Of a DNA stretch of 64,000 bases, positions 1 through 10,300 are shown one piece after another. How positions within the stretch are numbered: position 1 is the first letter of the stretch; each line of letters opens with the position of its first letter. The translations under genes and the position numbers were made by a program. This DNA is from CBDBND01 sp965207985 (GTDB lineage: Bacteria; Pseudomonadota; Alphaproteobacteria; Rhodospirillales; Rhodospirillaceae), in assembly GCA_965207985.1 (NCBI GenBank), contig CBDBND010000030.1:1-64000 (forward strand), in the 5' to 3' direction. Under the pieces are notes generated by a model. It was not told where the DNA came from. It ran no database searches and saw nothing but the letters and a program-made list of their open reading frames with translations.

Positions 1-1854
1 GACGCGAAGGGTTGGTTTTTCCAGTCGACATGGAACAGAGCAAGGGTGAACGCCCATTGGTCCGTTTGCTGTTTCCAGCCGATTTCAAATTGCTCATTTT
101 CTTGGGGGTCTGTGAAAAGACCAAGGGCCGCAAGCTGATCGGCAGGAATGACTTCCGGTGCCACACTGTTCACAAAACCAGCTTGGGTAGCCACCCCTAA
201 CAACGAACTGTAGGAGTAACTGGCATATGTCGTTGCCCCTTCAAAGGGCGTGTAGGACAAGATGACCCGAGGGATGAAATCGTCGTATTCGTCTACGAGA
301 TTACAGGTCGGGGAAAAACCACATGCTGCGTTGGGGCTTCCTTGCAGGATGCCTTGGGTTTCTTCGTCGGTATACCGCACTTCGGCGGAGATCGTCAGGT
401 CATCGGTAATGTCGTAGTCAAGGGAGCCAAACACGGCCGTTGTGATGTTATCTTGAAAGTCGACTGTCGGGAAAGTTCCTGGGGTCAGCAGCTGAGTGGT
501 TAAGGGCGCCTGCCCCAATCGGTAACGCTGTGTGTAATCGCTAACACCTAAGAGATAGCGCAGACGCTGATCCTGTGGTGAGGCTATCCGAGCTTCGTAA
601 TAGGTTTCCCGAATGGCGATAACATTGCCAACGAGAAAAACAGTCCCCGGAACAAACGGCACACCATAAGAAAAGTCGATCGAGTTCACCGTGCCGGTAT
701 TGGACCGCGAGACCTGGAAGGACAAGGTGTGATCGCCAATGTCATATTCACCGCTGAATTGTAAGCGGTAGGTCCGATTTTGGCCGCCAATTTTATTGTT
801 CGGTGTCTTTAGAATTCCATATTTTGCAAGCAACGGGTGGAGTTCCGTTATAATGCCCCGACGAGCTGCGCCACCGGCGAGCAACTGCGCATCGGTTGGG
901 GTTCGGGTTAATCCGAAAGCCAAATTTTTACCATCGGGGTATTGGCCGCACCACGACGCGAATGGCAGCGTACTCAGATCACGTGTGAACGGGGTGCGTT
1001 CTCCGGTGGCTGGATTGAGATACTCACCAGTATAAGTAATATTGCATTGACCGGCCGGCGTTCCGAAAGCACGTGAGTCTACACCAGCGTTGGTTCCGCC
1101 ATCGATTGCATTGGTATAGTAGCCAGTGAATTTCAGTCGAAGATCTTCGAATGCATCGTAGACCAGCGTACCGCTAACGGACGTATCCTTCTGCACGCCA
1201 AAGGGAGTGCCATCCGCAAACTCAAAATCCCCTGCTTCTTGCTGGTAACCAGCCCAAACGCGTATGCCGACCCGGTCGCTGATAGGGCCGCCGACACCGC
1301 CATTGACATTGTATTCATCATGCTGGGACGGTGACCAATCAATCGAAATGTCGCCTTCCCACTCGTCTCCGGGCAATTTTGGAAGGTAATTGACAGCGCC
1401 AGAGAAAGTGTTTCGACCGAAATAGGCGGTTTGCGGCCCTTTGATGATTTCAACACGTTCGAGGTCTCCGAGTGGTAGGAAACCTGCACCCAGCGCCTAT
1501 GAAGGACCCGTCCCAAAACACGGCTGCAATCTGGGTAGATGGTGTAATAATCTGTTGGTTCATGCCACGGAAACGGACCTGGGGATTGTAGCGCCCTGCC
1601 GTTGCCGTCGTGCCATGGAAATCCAGACCGGGAACGAGGTTCGCCAAATCATCGGGATTGTCGATTCCTGCACGGTCCAACTGAGCTTGAGTAAAGGCCG
1701 ACACAGAAACAGGAATCTCGTAAATGCTTTCGTCCCGTTTACGGGCCGTGACAACGATTTCCTCAAGCGCAAGCTTTTGCGCGATTGCTTCTTGCCCTGC
1801 CGGTAATGCGACTGAGGCCACCAGAGATGCCAAGATCAGGTTCCGTGATTTCAT
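1..1854 (-). pseudogene. TonB-dependent receptor, frameshifted, C-terminus off the left edge
   Basis: Outer-membrane active-transport receptor for an iron complex or other scarce ligand, powered by TonB-ExbBD. The start ATG at 1852-1854 has a strong GGGGAGGGG ribosome site and is followed by a signal peptide ending near AIAQ. The plug domain follows (EEIVVTARKRDES, then PVSVSAF and VRFRGMNQQ). The first frame stops at about 1450, but the next frame continues without a break from about 1490 (GFLPLGDLERVE, then GPQTAYFGRNTFSGAVNY) through the barrel to base 1, so a single-base shift lies at about 1480-1500. I translated several segments down to base 1 and found no further stop. It is a pseudogene unless the shift is a sequencing error. 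The ligand cannot be told. It is on the same strand as the lipid operon at 3-19 kb, separated from it by IS debris. Confidence 0.8.
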
Positions 1855-2195
1855 AACACCCCTCCCCACGCGGACACGACTTTTTCCAAAGTCCTATCCA
1901 ATGATAGTTAGGCCGTGAGGGTCGCTTATGACGGAGTAAACTGATAACCGATTATTTCAATCAATCGATAGAAGTCCTCAATCAGAAAAAGTGAATAATT
2001 GATCACAAGTAAAATGAGAAAATAGTTTGAAGCGCTCTTCGCGTTGCTCAGCGCGAATTGCGGCATGCCTTTTGCTCTTATTGTGACTTTGCTTCACCTA
2101 TTCCATTGGTGTGAAAGCGGTCGTCTCTGAGGCGAAAAAATCCCTAAAGTGAGGTAATTTTTCTAAGAGTCTGGCTGGAAAAGAATCGTTTATTT
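1855..2195. other. Intergenic region, AT-rich
   Basis: About 340 bases between the receptor start and an IS5 fragment. It is clearly richer in A+T than its surroundings and should hold the receptor promoter on the minus strand. I see no gene, no clear operator and no terminator. Confidence 0.5.
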
Positions 2196-2686
2196 TCATA
2201 ACCTTGCTAGTCTACGGATGAAGACTTGGATGCTGGCGATCAGGAGCCAGGCAAGGGCGCTCTCGACGGTCGCCTTGAAGTCCTTCGCAAGGCGGCGGCT
2301 GCGCCCGAACCATGCGAAGGTGCGTTCGACCACCCAACGGCGCGGCAGCGCAACGAAGCCGTCCGCCTTGTCGTTGCGCCTGACGATCTCCAGCGCCCAG
2401 TCGCCGATCTTCTTCAGCGCCCCGGCCAGCTTAGGGCCGGCGTAAGCGCCGTCGGCGAAGATATGGCCGACCCCGGGAAACCACGCCCCCACCTCGGCGA
2501 GCAGCGACGGCGCACCGTCGCGATCCTGGATGTCAGCCTCGTGGACCACGGCACCGAGCAACCGCCCGCCAGTGTCCACCACGATATGGCGCTTGCGGCC
2601 CATCACCTTCTTACCCGCGTCAAACCCGCGCGGACCTCCGCTTTCCGTGGTCTTCACCGACTGGCTGTCGATCACCCCGGCCGTCG
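2196..2686 (-). pseudogene. IS5-family transposase, C-terminal half
   Basis: DDE transposase piece starting at GVIDSQSVKTTESGG, then KVMGRKRHIVVDTGG, IFADGAYAGPK and RRWVVERTFAWFGR, which are the typical second half of IS5-family enzymes of this group. The N-terminal half is missing: at 2686/2687 the sequence switches to an IS630 relic on the other strand. The 5' half of a similar transposase, ending at the same VIDSQSVKTTE motif, lies at about 30.3 kb, and a shorter middle segment lies at 53.2-53.4 kb. It is an inactive remnant. Confidence 0.85.
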
Positions 2687-3004
2687 CTCTACAGCGCCCT
2701 ACCGGCCGAGGAGGCAAGGCGCATCCTGCGCCGGATCGAGTTCCACTACACACCGAAGCATGCCAGCTGGCTCAACATGGTCGAGATCGAGATCGGCGTC
2801 CCCCAACGCCAGTGCCTCAGTCGACGGATCCCCGACCGGGAAACGCTCGAAGCCGAGATCGCGGCGTGGGAGCAGCAGAGAAGCGACAGCCAAGCCCGCA
2901 TCAACTGGATGTTCACCACCGAAAAAGCCGGACAAAAACTGGCGAAAGCCTACCCCAAATCCAATGTCTCCAACCTCCAAGCCAATGAGTCAAAATCTCT
3001 GTGA
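2687..3004 (+). pseudogene. IS630-family transposase, C-terminal fragment
   Basis: Reads LYSALPAEEARRILRR, then EFHYTPKHASWLNMVEIE, then WMFTTEKAGQKLAKAYP: the last third of an IS630-type DDE transposase, including the H-ASWLN-VE region that carries the final catalytic acid. The upstream catalytic region is absent, and the fragment abuts the IS5 relic head to head at 2686. It ends only 42 bases from the stop codon of the reductase-sulfotransferase gene, so this debris sits directly downstream of the lipid operon. Confidence 0.8.
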
Positions 3005-3046
3005 CACGATGCACACTGAATAGAGCAGTTATTCGAAGGCGTGTTA

Positions 3047-5560
3047 TTATTTTGTCGGTAAGAGTCCTCGGGCAGCGGCGAAGTCGAGATATGGCTCGAA
3101 TGCCTGGTTCACCGCCTCCGGCCGGAGCGCGTAGTCCTCCAGGTGGTAGCTGTGGCGTGTCTCGCTGCGTCGCCGCTCCTCCTGCACCGGCAACCACGCT
3201 TCCATATCGTCCAGAGCCGTCCGTTCAAGCGGCCAAGCGAACCTGCGATAGATATAGCGTATTGCTGCCATGGGATCGCGGGTCAATTCGGTATATGTCA
3301 CGTCCACCCAGCGATTCTCAAGTTCGGGGTGGGCCAGCCGGAACTGCGTCGCTTCGTTCAACATTCCGCTCATGAAGGCAAGCTGTTCGGCGCCTGTCTG
3401 GGAGCGGGAGAAAGGTTCCGTTGTGACTGAGCGTGCCCGTTCCACCAGACTGCTCCAGGACCCCATGAACTCGGTGGGGGCGCGGTGGGTTTGGATGAAC
3501 AGTGCGTCGGGATACGCCTTGAGCAGAGTCTTCAGTTCCTGGAGATGGAACGGCATCTTGAACAACCACTGCCCCCGGTGCTCCGGAGACGCCTGCCGGC
3601 GCTGCCACGAAAAGTGCTGGACCATGCGGCGATGGTAGGCGTAGGCATCGTCCGAACCGCTCGCAGCCAACCAGCGGGCGTAATCCGGCACATGGAATTG
3701 AGAGGCAAAGGTCCAACTCTTGAAGCTCGACTTGAGGATCGGGAAATCCTCTTCCGGTTCATCAAAATCGAGATGGTGAATGCCCTTCATGGCCTGGAAG
3801 ATTTCGACGGCAGTGTACGCTTCCTCTATCCGCGCCCGCCTAGGGTCGTCGGGCACTCCCGCCATCGTGTCGTAACGGCCCGTCGGCATTATTGGCTTTA
3901 TGAGCTCGTATAGCCGTAGTGCCCGGAACCGCTGGTCGCGTGCCATCAGGCGGTGCAGAAAGGTTGTCCCGCTGCGGTTAATCCCGACGATGAAGACCGG
4001 CCTCGTTATAGTCTCACGCTTAATCTCGGCGTGCAGTTTACGCTCCCTAGCGATCTCCGCGTTTTGGCGGAGGAAACGGCTCAATTCGAAAACGACATTG
4101 CCGAGCTTGTCATTCACAAGTCGGGACTCAGGCGCCCGCAATGCGCCCACCAGTCGTTGCAGCGACTCGCGCATCCAGCCAGGATAAGCCGAATCAAAAT
4201 CGACACCCAATTCCCTGGCATAGTATTCGGCCCGGTTCATCAAGCCGTCGAAGTCAAGGTGACTTTGCGGAATTGCGTAGGGCCAAGCCTCGCGGTGCTG
4301 GTTGACCCAATCATGGGTCCGTCTGAGCTTGGTGATCGTGCCTGTCCACTTAATCGGCAGCGGGCAGTCTTGGCGGATGGCACGGTCATCGATCGGCAAA
4401 CGATCCCGCGGCTTGTCCTTGCTGAACCAATACCGTTGAAAATGATCGAGCACGGCCCAGTAGCCGTGCATTGGGGAAGCTTCGCCGCGCGCCTGACATG
4501 CCCGTTTAAACGATTCGTAAGGTACTGTGCGCCAATAGAACCCAAAATCGGCGGGCTCGAGGTCATACTGATCCAATTGCGGGTTGCAGCAATGGTAGAT
4601 CGTGAAACGGGATTCCGGGTTCAAGGAAATGGCGGCACAGGCACGGCTAAGCGTATCGACTGCTTCGTTACTGGATCGGAAGGTAAATCCTTCGGGCAGA
4701 GTTTCGCAGTCAACAACTGCGGCAAACAAGCGAACGGCAAGATCGCCAACCGGGCTGAACCCCGAACTGGCCAGATTAGTTTGCGGAAGTCGAAAAATCG
4801 TCAACGGCATGCCAGCCCGCTGGGCGAAGATAAGCGCCTGCTCGGAGGTCAACTTGCTCCATGGGTAGCCGAGCAGACCGATCGGAAACATCTTCTTCAT
4901 CATTTCCAGGTCCGGCTGCATCCCGTCTTTAATGCGCTCGTACTTGAATTCATTCGCGAAGCTGTAAAAGTACTGTGGAAATACGCCCATGGTGGACGCG
5001 TAGAACAGGTGTTTTAGGCGCTCGCGCAAACAGAGTTCGAGGACGTTACGAACGGCGAAAGTATTGACCCTGCGTATTTCTCTATAAGATGACTGGATAT
5101 TGATGTCGGCCGCCAGATGGTAGGCGGCGTCGATTTGTCGACACAGGCCGTCGAATTGTCCGGCGGGAAGGCCGAACCGCGTGTGCGCGATGTCGCCGGT
5201 CAGCACCTCGATCCGCGGGTCGAAGGAATCATCCCAGATTTCCGCCTGCCGCAGGGCGGTACGAATACGTTCTCGTCCATGTGCGACGTTATCTGCCCGT
5301 ACGATGCAGTGGACTCTTAAACCGACCTCATGTTCCAGTAGCTCGCTCAGAAAAAAACGACCAATAAATCCGGTCGCCCCTGTCAGCAGGACGTCTTGAA
5401 AATCGGACGGAGACACCGGATCGGCCGGAGAACCCAGCTCGATGCACTCGCGAACTAATTTTCGCAGTGCATCGATATCCCGCTGACATTGCGGCGGCAA
5501 TGTGCCGACCAAAGGGTTCACCGTTCCAACGTTGACCGGGATATTGGCCATTCGTTCCAT
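3047..5560 (-). CDS. Thioester reductase-sulfotransferase fusion protein
   Basis: 837 residues with two enzymes. Residues 55-430 are an extended NAD(P)H Rossmann reductase of the thioester-reductase/male-sterility type: TGATGFIG at 60-67, FYAST at 187-190 and the catalytic YPWSK at 232-236. Residues 518-830 are a PAPS-dependent sulfotransferase (Sulfotransfer_3-like) whose 5'-phosphosulfate loop is GINRSGTTFLH (526-536). The family role suggests that the first domain releases an ACP-bound acyl chain as aldehyde or alcohol and the second sulfates a hydroxyl; no thioesterase is seen in the PKS, which fits. The start ATG follows GAAGG by 9 bases. It is the last gene of the operon, 12 bases after the radical SAM gene. 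The fusion order is unusual to me, and the substrate is inferred only. Confidence 0.85.
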   Translation of the reverse strand: MERMANIPVNVGTVNPLVGTLPPQCQRDIDALRKLVRECIELGSPADPVSPSDFQDVLLTGATGFIGRFFLSELLEHEVGLRVHCIVRADNVAHGRERIRTALRQAEIWDDSFDPRIEVLTGDIAHTRFGLPAGQFDGLCRQIDAAYHLAADINIQSSYREIRRVNTFAVRNVLELCLRERLKHLFYASTMGVFPQYFYSFANEFKYERIKDGMQPDLEMMKKMFPIGLLGYPWSKLTSEQALIFAQRAGMPLTIFRLPQTNLASSGFSPVGDLAVRLFAAVVDCETLPEGFTFRSSNEAVDTLSRACAAISLNPESRFTIYHCCNPQLDQYDLEPADFGFYWRTVPYESFKRACQARGEASPMHGYWAVLDHFQRYWFSKDKPRDRLPIDDRAIRQDCPLPIKWTGTITKLRRTHDWVNQHREAWPYAIPQSHLDFDGLMNRAEYYARELGVDFDSAYPGWMRESLQRLVGALRAPESRLVNDKLGNVVFELSRFLRQNAEIARERKLHAEIKRETITRPVFIVGINRSGTTFLHRLMARDQRFRALRLYELIKPIMPTGRYDTMAGVPDDPRRARIEEAYTAVEIFQAMKGIHHLDFDEPEEDFPILKSSFKSWTFASQFHVPDYARWLAASGSDDAYAYHRRMVQHFSWQRRQASPEHRGQWLFKMPFHLQELKTLLKAYPDALFIQTHRAPTEFMGSWSSLVERARSVTTEPFSRSQTGAEQLAFMSGMLNEATQFRLAHPELENRWVDVTYTELTRDPMAAIRYIYRRFAWPLERTALDDMEAWLPVQEERRRSETRHSYHLEDYALRPEAVNQAFEPYLDFAAARGLLPTK

Positions 5561-5572
5561 CGCAAAAAACCT

Positions 5573-7315
5573 TCAGATCGGTGCCTCTTGCGCCACTTCC
5601 CCGAACCGTTCGTTCACGGCTGAACGGAAGGACTCCAGGGCTTCTTCGACGCCGTCGCCGAGATAGCGGAATTCGTCGGGCAGGGAGCCGCATAGTGCGT
5701 TGGCGCGCGCAAAAACGGCACCTTTCTCTTCACCAATGCCCTCGGCGTCCAGATTCCGATCCGACCATGCTTCCTCCAAAGAGCGCAGTTCGGTTCTCAG
5801 GAATTCTTTGAAGTCATGTATCATGATTTGCTGACGGGTTATCCTTTCGAAATGGTATCCCAGTGCGGCCAGCCGGATAGCCTTTGGGAGCATGCGGGGA
5901 TAGTCCCGGGAGACCCTAGCGATAAACTTTGCATAGACCGGGATTTGCTCGGCAGAGAGCTGCGCACGCACGCCCATCATCTCCGCGAAATTCGAGTTTA
6001 CGCTCTTCGGTTTCAGAAGATGCGGCACGGGCTTGAGGTGTTCCAGCAGAGTTAAACAGCGGTCGAGGTAGTTCTTTAGTGTCGGGTCGTACAGCGTGGT
6101 GGTCACGTACCGATACCCGCCGATCAGGACGCCTGGATCCAATTCGGTTCTGAAATTAAGAGCCATGGCGTTGGTTCCGATGGGCACCTTCAACAGACGG
6201 CCCTCCGAGTCCAAACGGTTATACATGTCCGTGCCCTTTAGGGCAGTCAGCAGATAGATCGGCGCCACCGGAATTCCCGCATCACGGATGAATTCGATCT
6301 GGGCGTCGAATACACTCTCCTCATCACCATCCAGGCCCAGGATAAAGCCACCCTGAACCTGCATTCCCTTTTGCTGGATCTTGCGCACCGCATTGAACAG
6401 GAAATTTTCTTCCCGCTTGCTGGTGTTCTGATTCTTTTTTGTCTTGATTAAGGCCTTGGGGTTGGGCGTTTCGATGCCCAGAAACACAGTATCGAAACCT
6501 GCCTCGACCATGGCCTCCATCAACGCGTCCATCCGGGCCAGGTTTACGCTCGCTTCAGTGCAGAGGGTAAACGGGTATCCGCGCGCCTTTTGCCACTCGG
6601 AAAGCACTGGCAGCAGCTTCATTGCCTCACGTTTGTTGCCGATGAAGTTGTCGTCGACTAGGAAGACCTGACCGCGCCAACCCAGACGGTACAGTAGGTC
6701 GAATTCGTCCACCATCTGAGCCGGCGACTTGGTCCGGGCGACACGGCCGTAAAGCTTGGTGATGTCACAGAACTCGCAGTCGAACGGACATCCGCGGGAA
6801 AACTGAACTCCCATCGAATGGTAGCTGCCCATATCGATAAGGTCGAAACGGGGAACCGGAGTTGTGGTGACGTCGGGTTTTCGCGGCTCCCGGTAGATAG
6901 CCCTGGCTTCGCCGCTTTCCAGATCCTTCAGAAATCCGGTAAATGTCTCCTCGACCTCGTCCAACACGAAGTGATCTACGCCACGGATTTCATCGTGGAA
7001 CGTGGTGGGGTGCGGCCCCCCGGCCACGATGGGAACGGCCGCCCGTTTGCAACGGTCGATGACGTCTTGCAGGGAAACGCGCTGAACGATCATGGTCGAT
7101 GTGAACGCGATGTCGGCCCATTCCAAGTCGGCGTCCATCAGCGGACCGGTGTTCATGTCGACGACACGAAGTTCGTATTCCGGCGGAAACATCGCGGCTA
7201 CGGTGAGCAGGCCGAGCGGCGGGAAGGCCGCCTTTATGCCCACTATCTCAAGAGCGTAGTTGGCGCCCCAATACGTTGGCGGGTGTTCGGGATAGATCAG
7301 AAGCGCCTTAGGCAT
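5573..7315 (-). CDS. B12-binding domain radical SAM protein (DUF4070-like)
   Basis: 580 residues. The N-terminal B12-binding-type domain (about 1-140) has the order LLIYPEHPPTYWG, PPLGLLTVAAMFP and AGGPHPT. The radical SAM domain carries the 4Fe-4S motif SRGCPFDCEFCDI (Cys177, Cys181, Cys184 counted from the upstream TTG at 7318, one less from the ATG used here). The C-terminal region resembles the DUF4070 group, which includes hopanoid methylases such as HpnP. Such enzymes methylate unactivated carbons or rearrange lipids using cobalamin and SAM. The ATG overlaps the PKS stop as TGATG, so translation is coupled, with GGAAGG just upstream. It probably modifies the polyketide chain. The exact reaction is unknown, and no classical CxH-type cobalamin motif was identified. 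Confidence 0.85.
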   Translation of the reverse strand: MPKALLIYPEHPPTYWGANYALEIVGIKAAFPPLGLLTVAAMFPPEYELRVVDMNTGPLMDADLEWADIAFTSTMIVQRVSLQDVIDRCKRAAVPIVAGGPHPTTFHDEIRGVDHFVLDEVEETFTGFLKDLESGEARAIYREPRKPDVTTTPVPRFDLIDMGSYHSMGVQFSRGCPFDCEFCDITKLYGRVARTKSPAQMVDEFDLLYRLGWRGQVFLVDDNFIGNKREAMKLLPVLSEWQKARGYPFTLCTEASVNLARMDALMEAMVEAGFDTVFLGIETPNPKALIKTKKNQNTSKREENFLFNAVRKIQQKGMQVQGGFILGLDGDEESVFDAQIEFIRDAGIPVAPIYLLTALKGTDMYNRLDSEGRLLKVPIGTNAMALNFRTELDPGVLIGGYRYVTTTLYDPTLKNYLDRCLTLLEHLKPVPHLLKPKSVNSNFAEMMGVRAQLSAEQIPVYAKFIARVSRDYPRMLPKAIRLAALGYHFERITRQQIMIHDFKEFLRTELRSLEEAWSDRNLDAEGIGEEKGAVFARANALCGSLPDEFRYLGDGVEEALESFRSAVNERFGEVAQEAPI

Positions 7316-10300
7316 CAATTGCCTTCCACCGCGCCCTTTACTCGGGCTGGTTGGATTTCCAAGACGGACGGGCTCACATCGTAGCCGTTCGGGAAATGGC
7401 TCTCCGCCGGGTTTGCAAAAACCGACGGCGCGCGGTCCGTGCGCAGCCGAGCGATAGGGGACAACTCCGTGACCTCGGCCACATCAGCGTCGTCGGACTC
7501 CTCTGCGACACTATCCGTGCCATGAACTATGCCCTGCGCCAACGAAAGGGCCGACGCGGTAGTCATTAGTTCGAGTGCGCTCACCCGGTAGTTGAACTGC
7601 GTCTGGATGAAAGCTCCCAGCTCGGCCACGGAGAGCGACGTCAGACCGAAGCTGGATAAGGGTTCTTCCACCTCGCCCTCGTCGTGACCGCATAACTCGG
7701 CCACTTTGGCGGCGATCTGCGCCATCACGCTCTCGACCGTGAGCTCACCCGCCGCTCCGGCCTCGAAAGCATCCCGGTTACGCATCAACCGTCCGATGCG
7801 CATGTAATCGGGAAAGTCGACCGTCCACGAGGGACTCTCAAACAGGGCAGTGATCAGATGATCCCGGTCGGACATCGCGCGCAACGCGTAGTCCAGATTG
7901 GCGATGGCGAAATCGCTGCTGACCGGGGGCAGGCCCGCCGCCCTCATTATGCGCAGAATGGGAAGGCTGCGAGCCGCCATACCGGCATCGGCCACGGCGG
8001 CCATATTGTAGGACAGGCATGGCAGGCCCTGTCTCCGGCGGCTGGCGGCGAGACCGTCCAGATAGGCGTTGGCGGAGCTATAGTTGATTTGTCCTGGGTT
8101 GCCTAGCGCCGAAGCGGTCGAGGAGAACAGGACAAAGTGTTCCAGTGCGCAGCCGCGCGTCGCCCGGTCGAGGTGGAGGGCACCCAGAGCTTTGGGCGCG
8201 AAGACGCGCGCCACGGATTCAGGTGACAGTTCGTCGAGCAGGCGATCGTCCAGGGTACCGGCGAGATGGAAGACACCCTTCAACGGACGTTTCAGTTGTG
8301 CCACGCAACGTCGGACTTCCTCTTTCACTGCGACGTCGCCCGTCACGATATGCAATTCGACCTCCTCGTCCATATAGGCGAGGGCACTCGACCGGCGGAT
8401 CCACTCGGCATTCCGGCCGCGCTCGGGATTGTGGTCCATCAGGGTGAGATGGCGTGCACCGGAGGCCACCAGATAAGGCAGCAGTCTTAGGCCAAGTCCG
8501 CCTAGCCCGCCGGTAACCAGATAGGTCGCATCCGGATCGAACAAAGGTCGCACATCGGCTATCTGGAAACCGGGATCATCGTACTCTCGCGGTGTTTTTA
8601 GGACCAATTTTCCCTGGTGTTGGCCGGCAGTCATCAGCCGAAGAGCCTTGGCGTAGTCAGCGTAAGGAAAGACGGTGACAGGCACAGGTGTCAGCTCCCC
8701 CTGTTCGATAAGGTCAAGGCATGTCTGGGAAAGATCGCGCGTGAGCAGAGGGTCGTCCAACATCAGACGATCGATGTCTATAGCCGCGAAGCGCAAGTTC
8801 TTACGGAAAATCCGCAGGCCAAGCTCGTTGTCCGCATAAATATCGACCTTACCAATTTCGCAATGCCAGCCGCCTGGCCGCAGCGCCTTGAGGCATAGCT
8901 GGATGTGACGTTTGGCAAGGGAATTCAAGACGACGTCCACGCCTTGGCCCCCGGTCGCCGCCATCAGCCCGTCATACCAGCCGAAGGTGTGGGAATCGAA
9001 CGCAGCTTTTACACCCAGCGCAAGCAAGCTTTGGCGCTTGGCTTCGCTGCCAGCGGTTGCATAGATCTCGGCTCCCGCTTGCTTGGCCAAGGCGATGGCG
9101 GCTTGGCCAACGCCGCCCATCGCCGAATGGATGAGCACGCGCTGACCCTCGCGCAGGCGGGCGAGGTAGCACAGCGAATAATAGGCCGTGACGTAAACCG
9201 ACAACGTCGAGGCGGCCTCCTCCATACTCAGCCGTTCCGGCTTGGCGAAGACTAGGTGTTGGTTCACAGTCACACGATTTGCGATGCAACCGCCCGCAAT
9301 GAAGGACACTTCGTCTCCGGCGCGGAAATGCCGGACTTCCGCTCCGACCCGACGAATGATCCCGCTCGCCTCCATGCCAATCTCGTGTCCCAGCGCCGAA
9401 CGCTCGTATGCCAGGGTCGGCAAGAGGCCCAGCGTGACCATGACATCGCGAAAATTGAGGGCCGCCGCAGTTACGTCGATCTCAACGTCCTCCGCCCCCG
9501 GGGACGGGAGGCCGCATGTCTTCATCTGCAGACCGGCGATCTGTCCAGCGTTGTCCAGGGCGAGATGGTATGTGCAGTCTTCGCCAACCGGAACAGTTAG
9601 ATATCTCTCCCGGATACTGGCAATTCGCGGCGTCCATAGACGCCCTTCGCGCACCGCAAGCTCCCGCTCGCGCAAGTCGCACCGCGCGAGCCAAGCCAAC
9701 ATCGTCAGATCAGCGGAATCGCCGAGGTCGACCAGCCGGAAATCGATCCTGGCCTCTTCCCCTATTTCCAGTGCCATGCTGCGAACCGCGCCCCATAGCA
9801 CGCTGCCACGTGGATCATCCACATCATGGACGGCCCTCTGCGTCACCACGGTCAAGCGGCACCAGCAGCTTGTCTGTTCGATCCGGTTGGAAGTAAGCGC
9901 TTGAACAAAGGCGATAAAGCGTGCCGCCAGATGTTCGCCGGTCGGATCCACGGGATCGGTGCCACAGAAGAAGTCGATGGCCTGAATGTCCGCCGCTTCA
10001 GGCCATTCGTGGAGCGTGTGCAGTGCGGGACCCGTCCATTTTTCTTCTGGAATCGAGTGTACCGATCTTCCACGATTGAGGAGTGCTACCCAGTCGGAGG
10101 TCCAGCTTCCCGGCTCTCCGAGCACCCATCTCGGTTCTGGAAATTGCTTGGCGTCGGCCGAATCCGCGTATTCATGGGGCGCCTGCAGCAAGGTCGAACG
10201 CCGCCTTGCCACTAGGGTCGTCCATCCGATACCGGGCTCGATTGCACATTCTTCGCTGTGGCGAACCAGAGCGAGGCCGCCGGCTACCGCCAGCCTGCGG

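Noticed and set aside
2226..3023. 265-codon plus frame across the IS5/IS630 junction
   Set aside because: Antisense to the IS5 relic in its first half and a wrong frame in the IS630 relic; a chance fusion.
3953..5017. 354-codon plus-strand frame opposite the reductase-sulfotransferase gene
   Set aside because: Antisense shadow of a gene with clear domains; the translation has no recognisable motif and no ribosome site.
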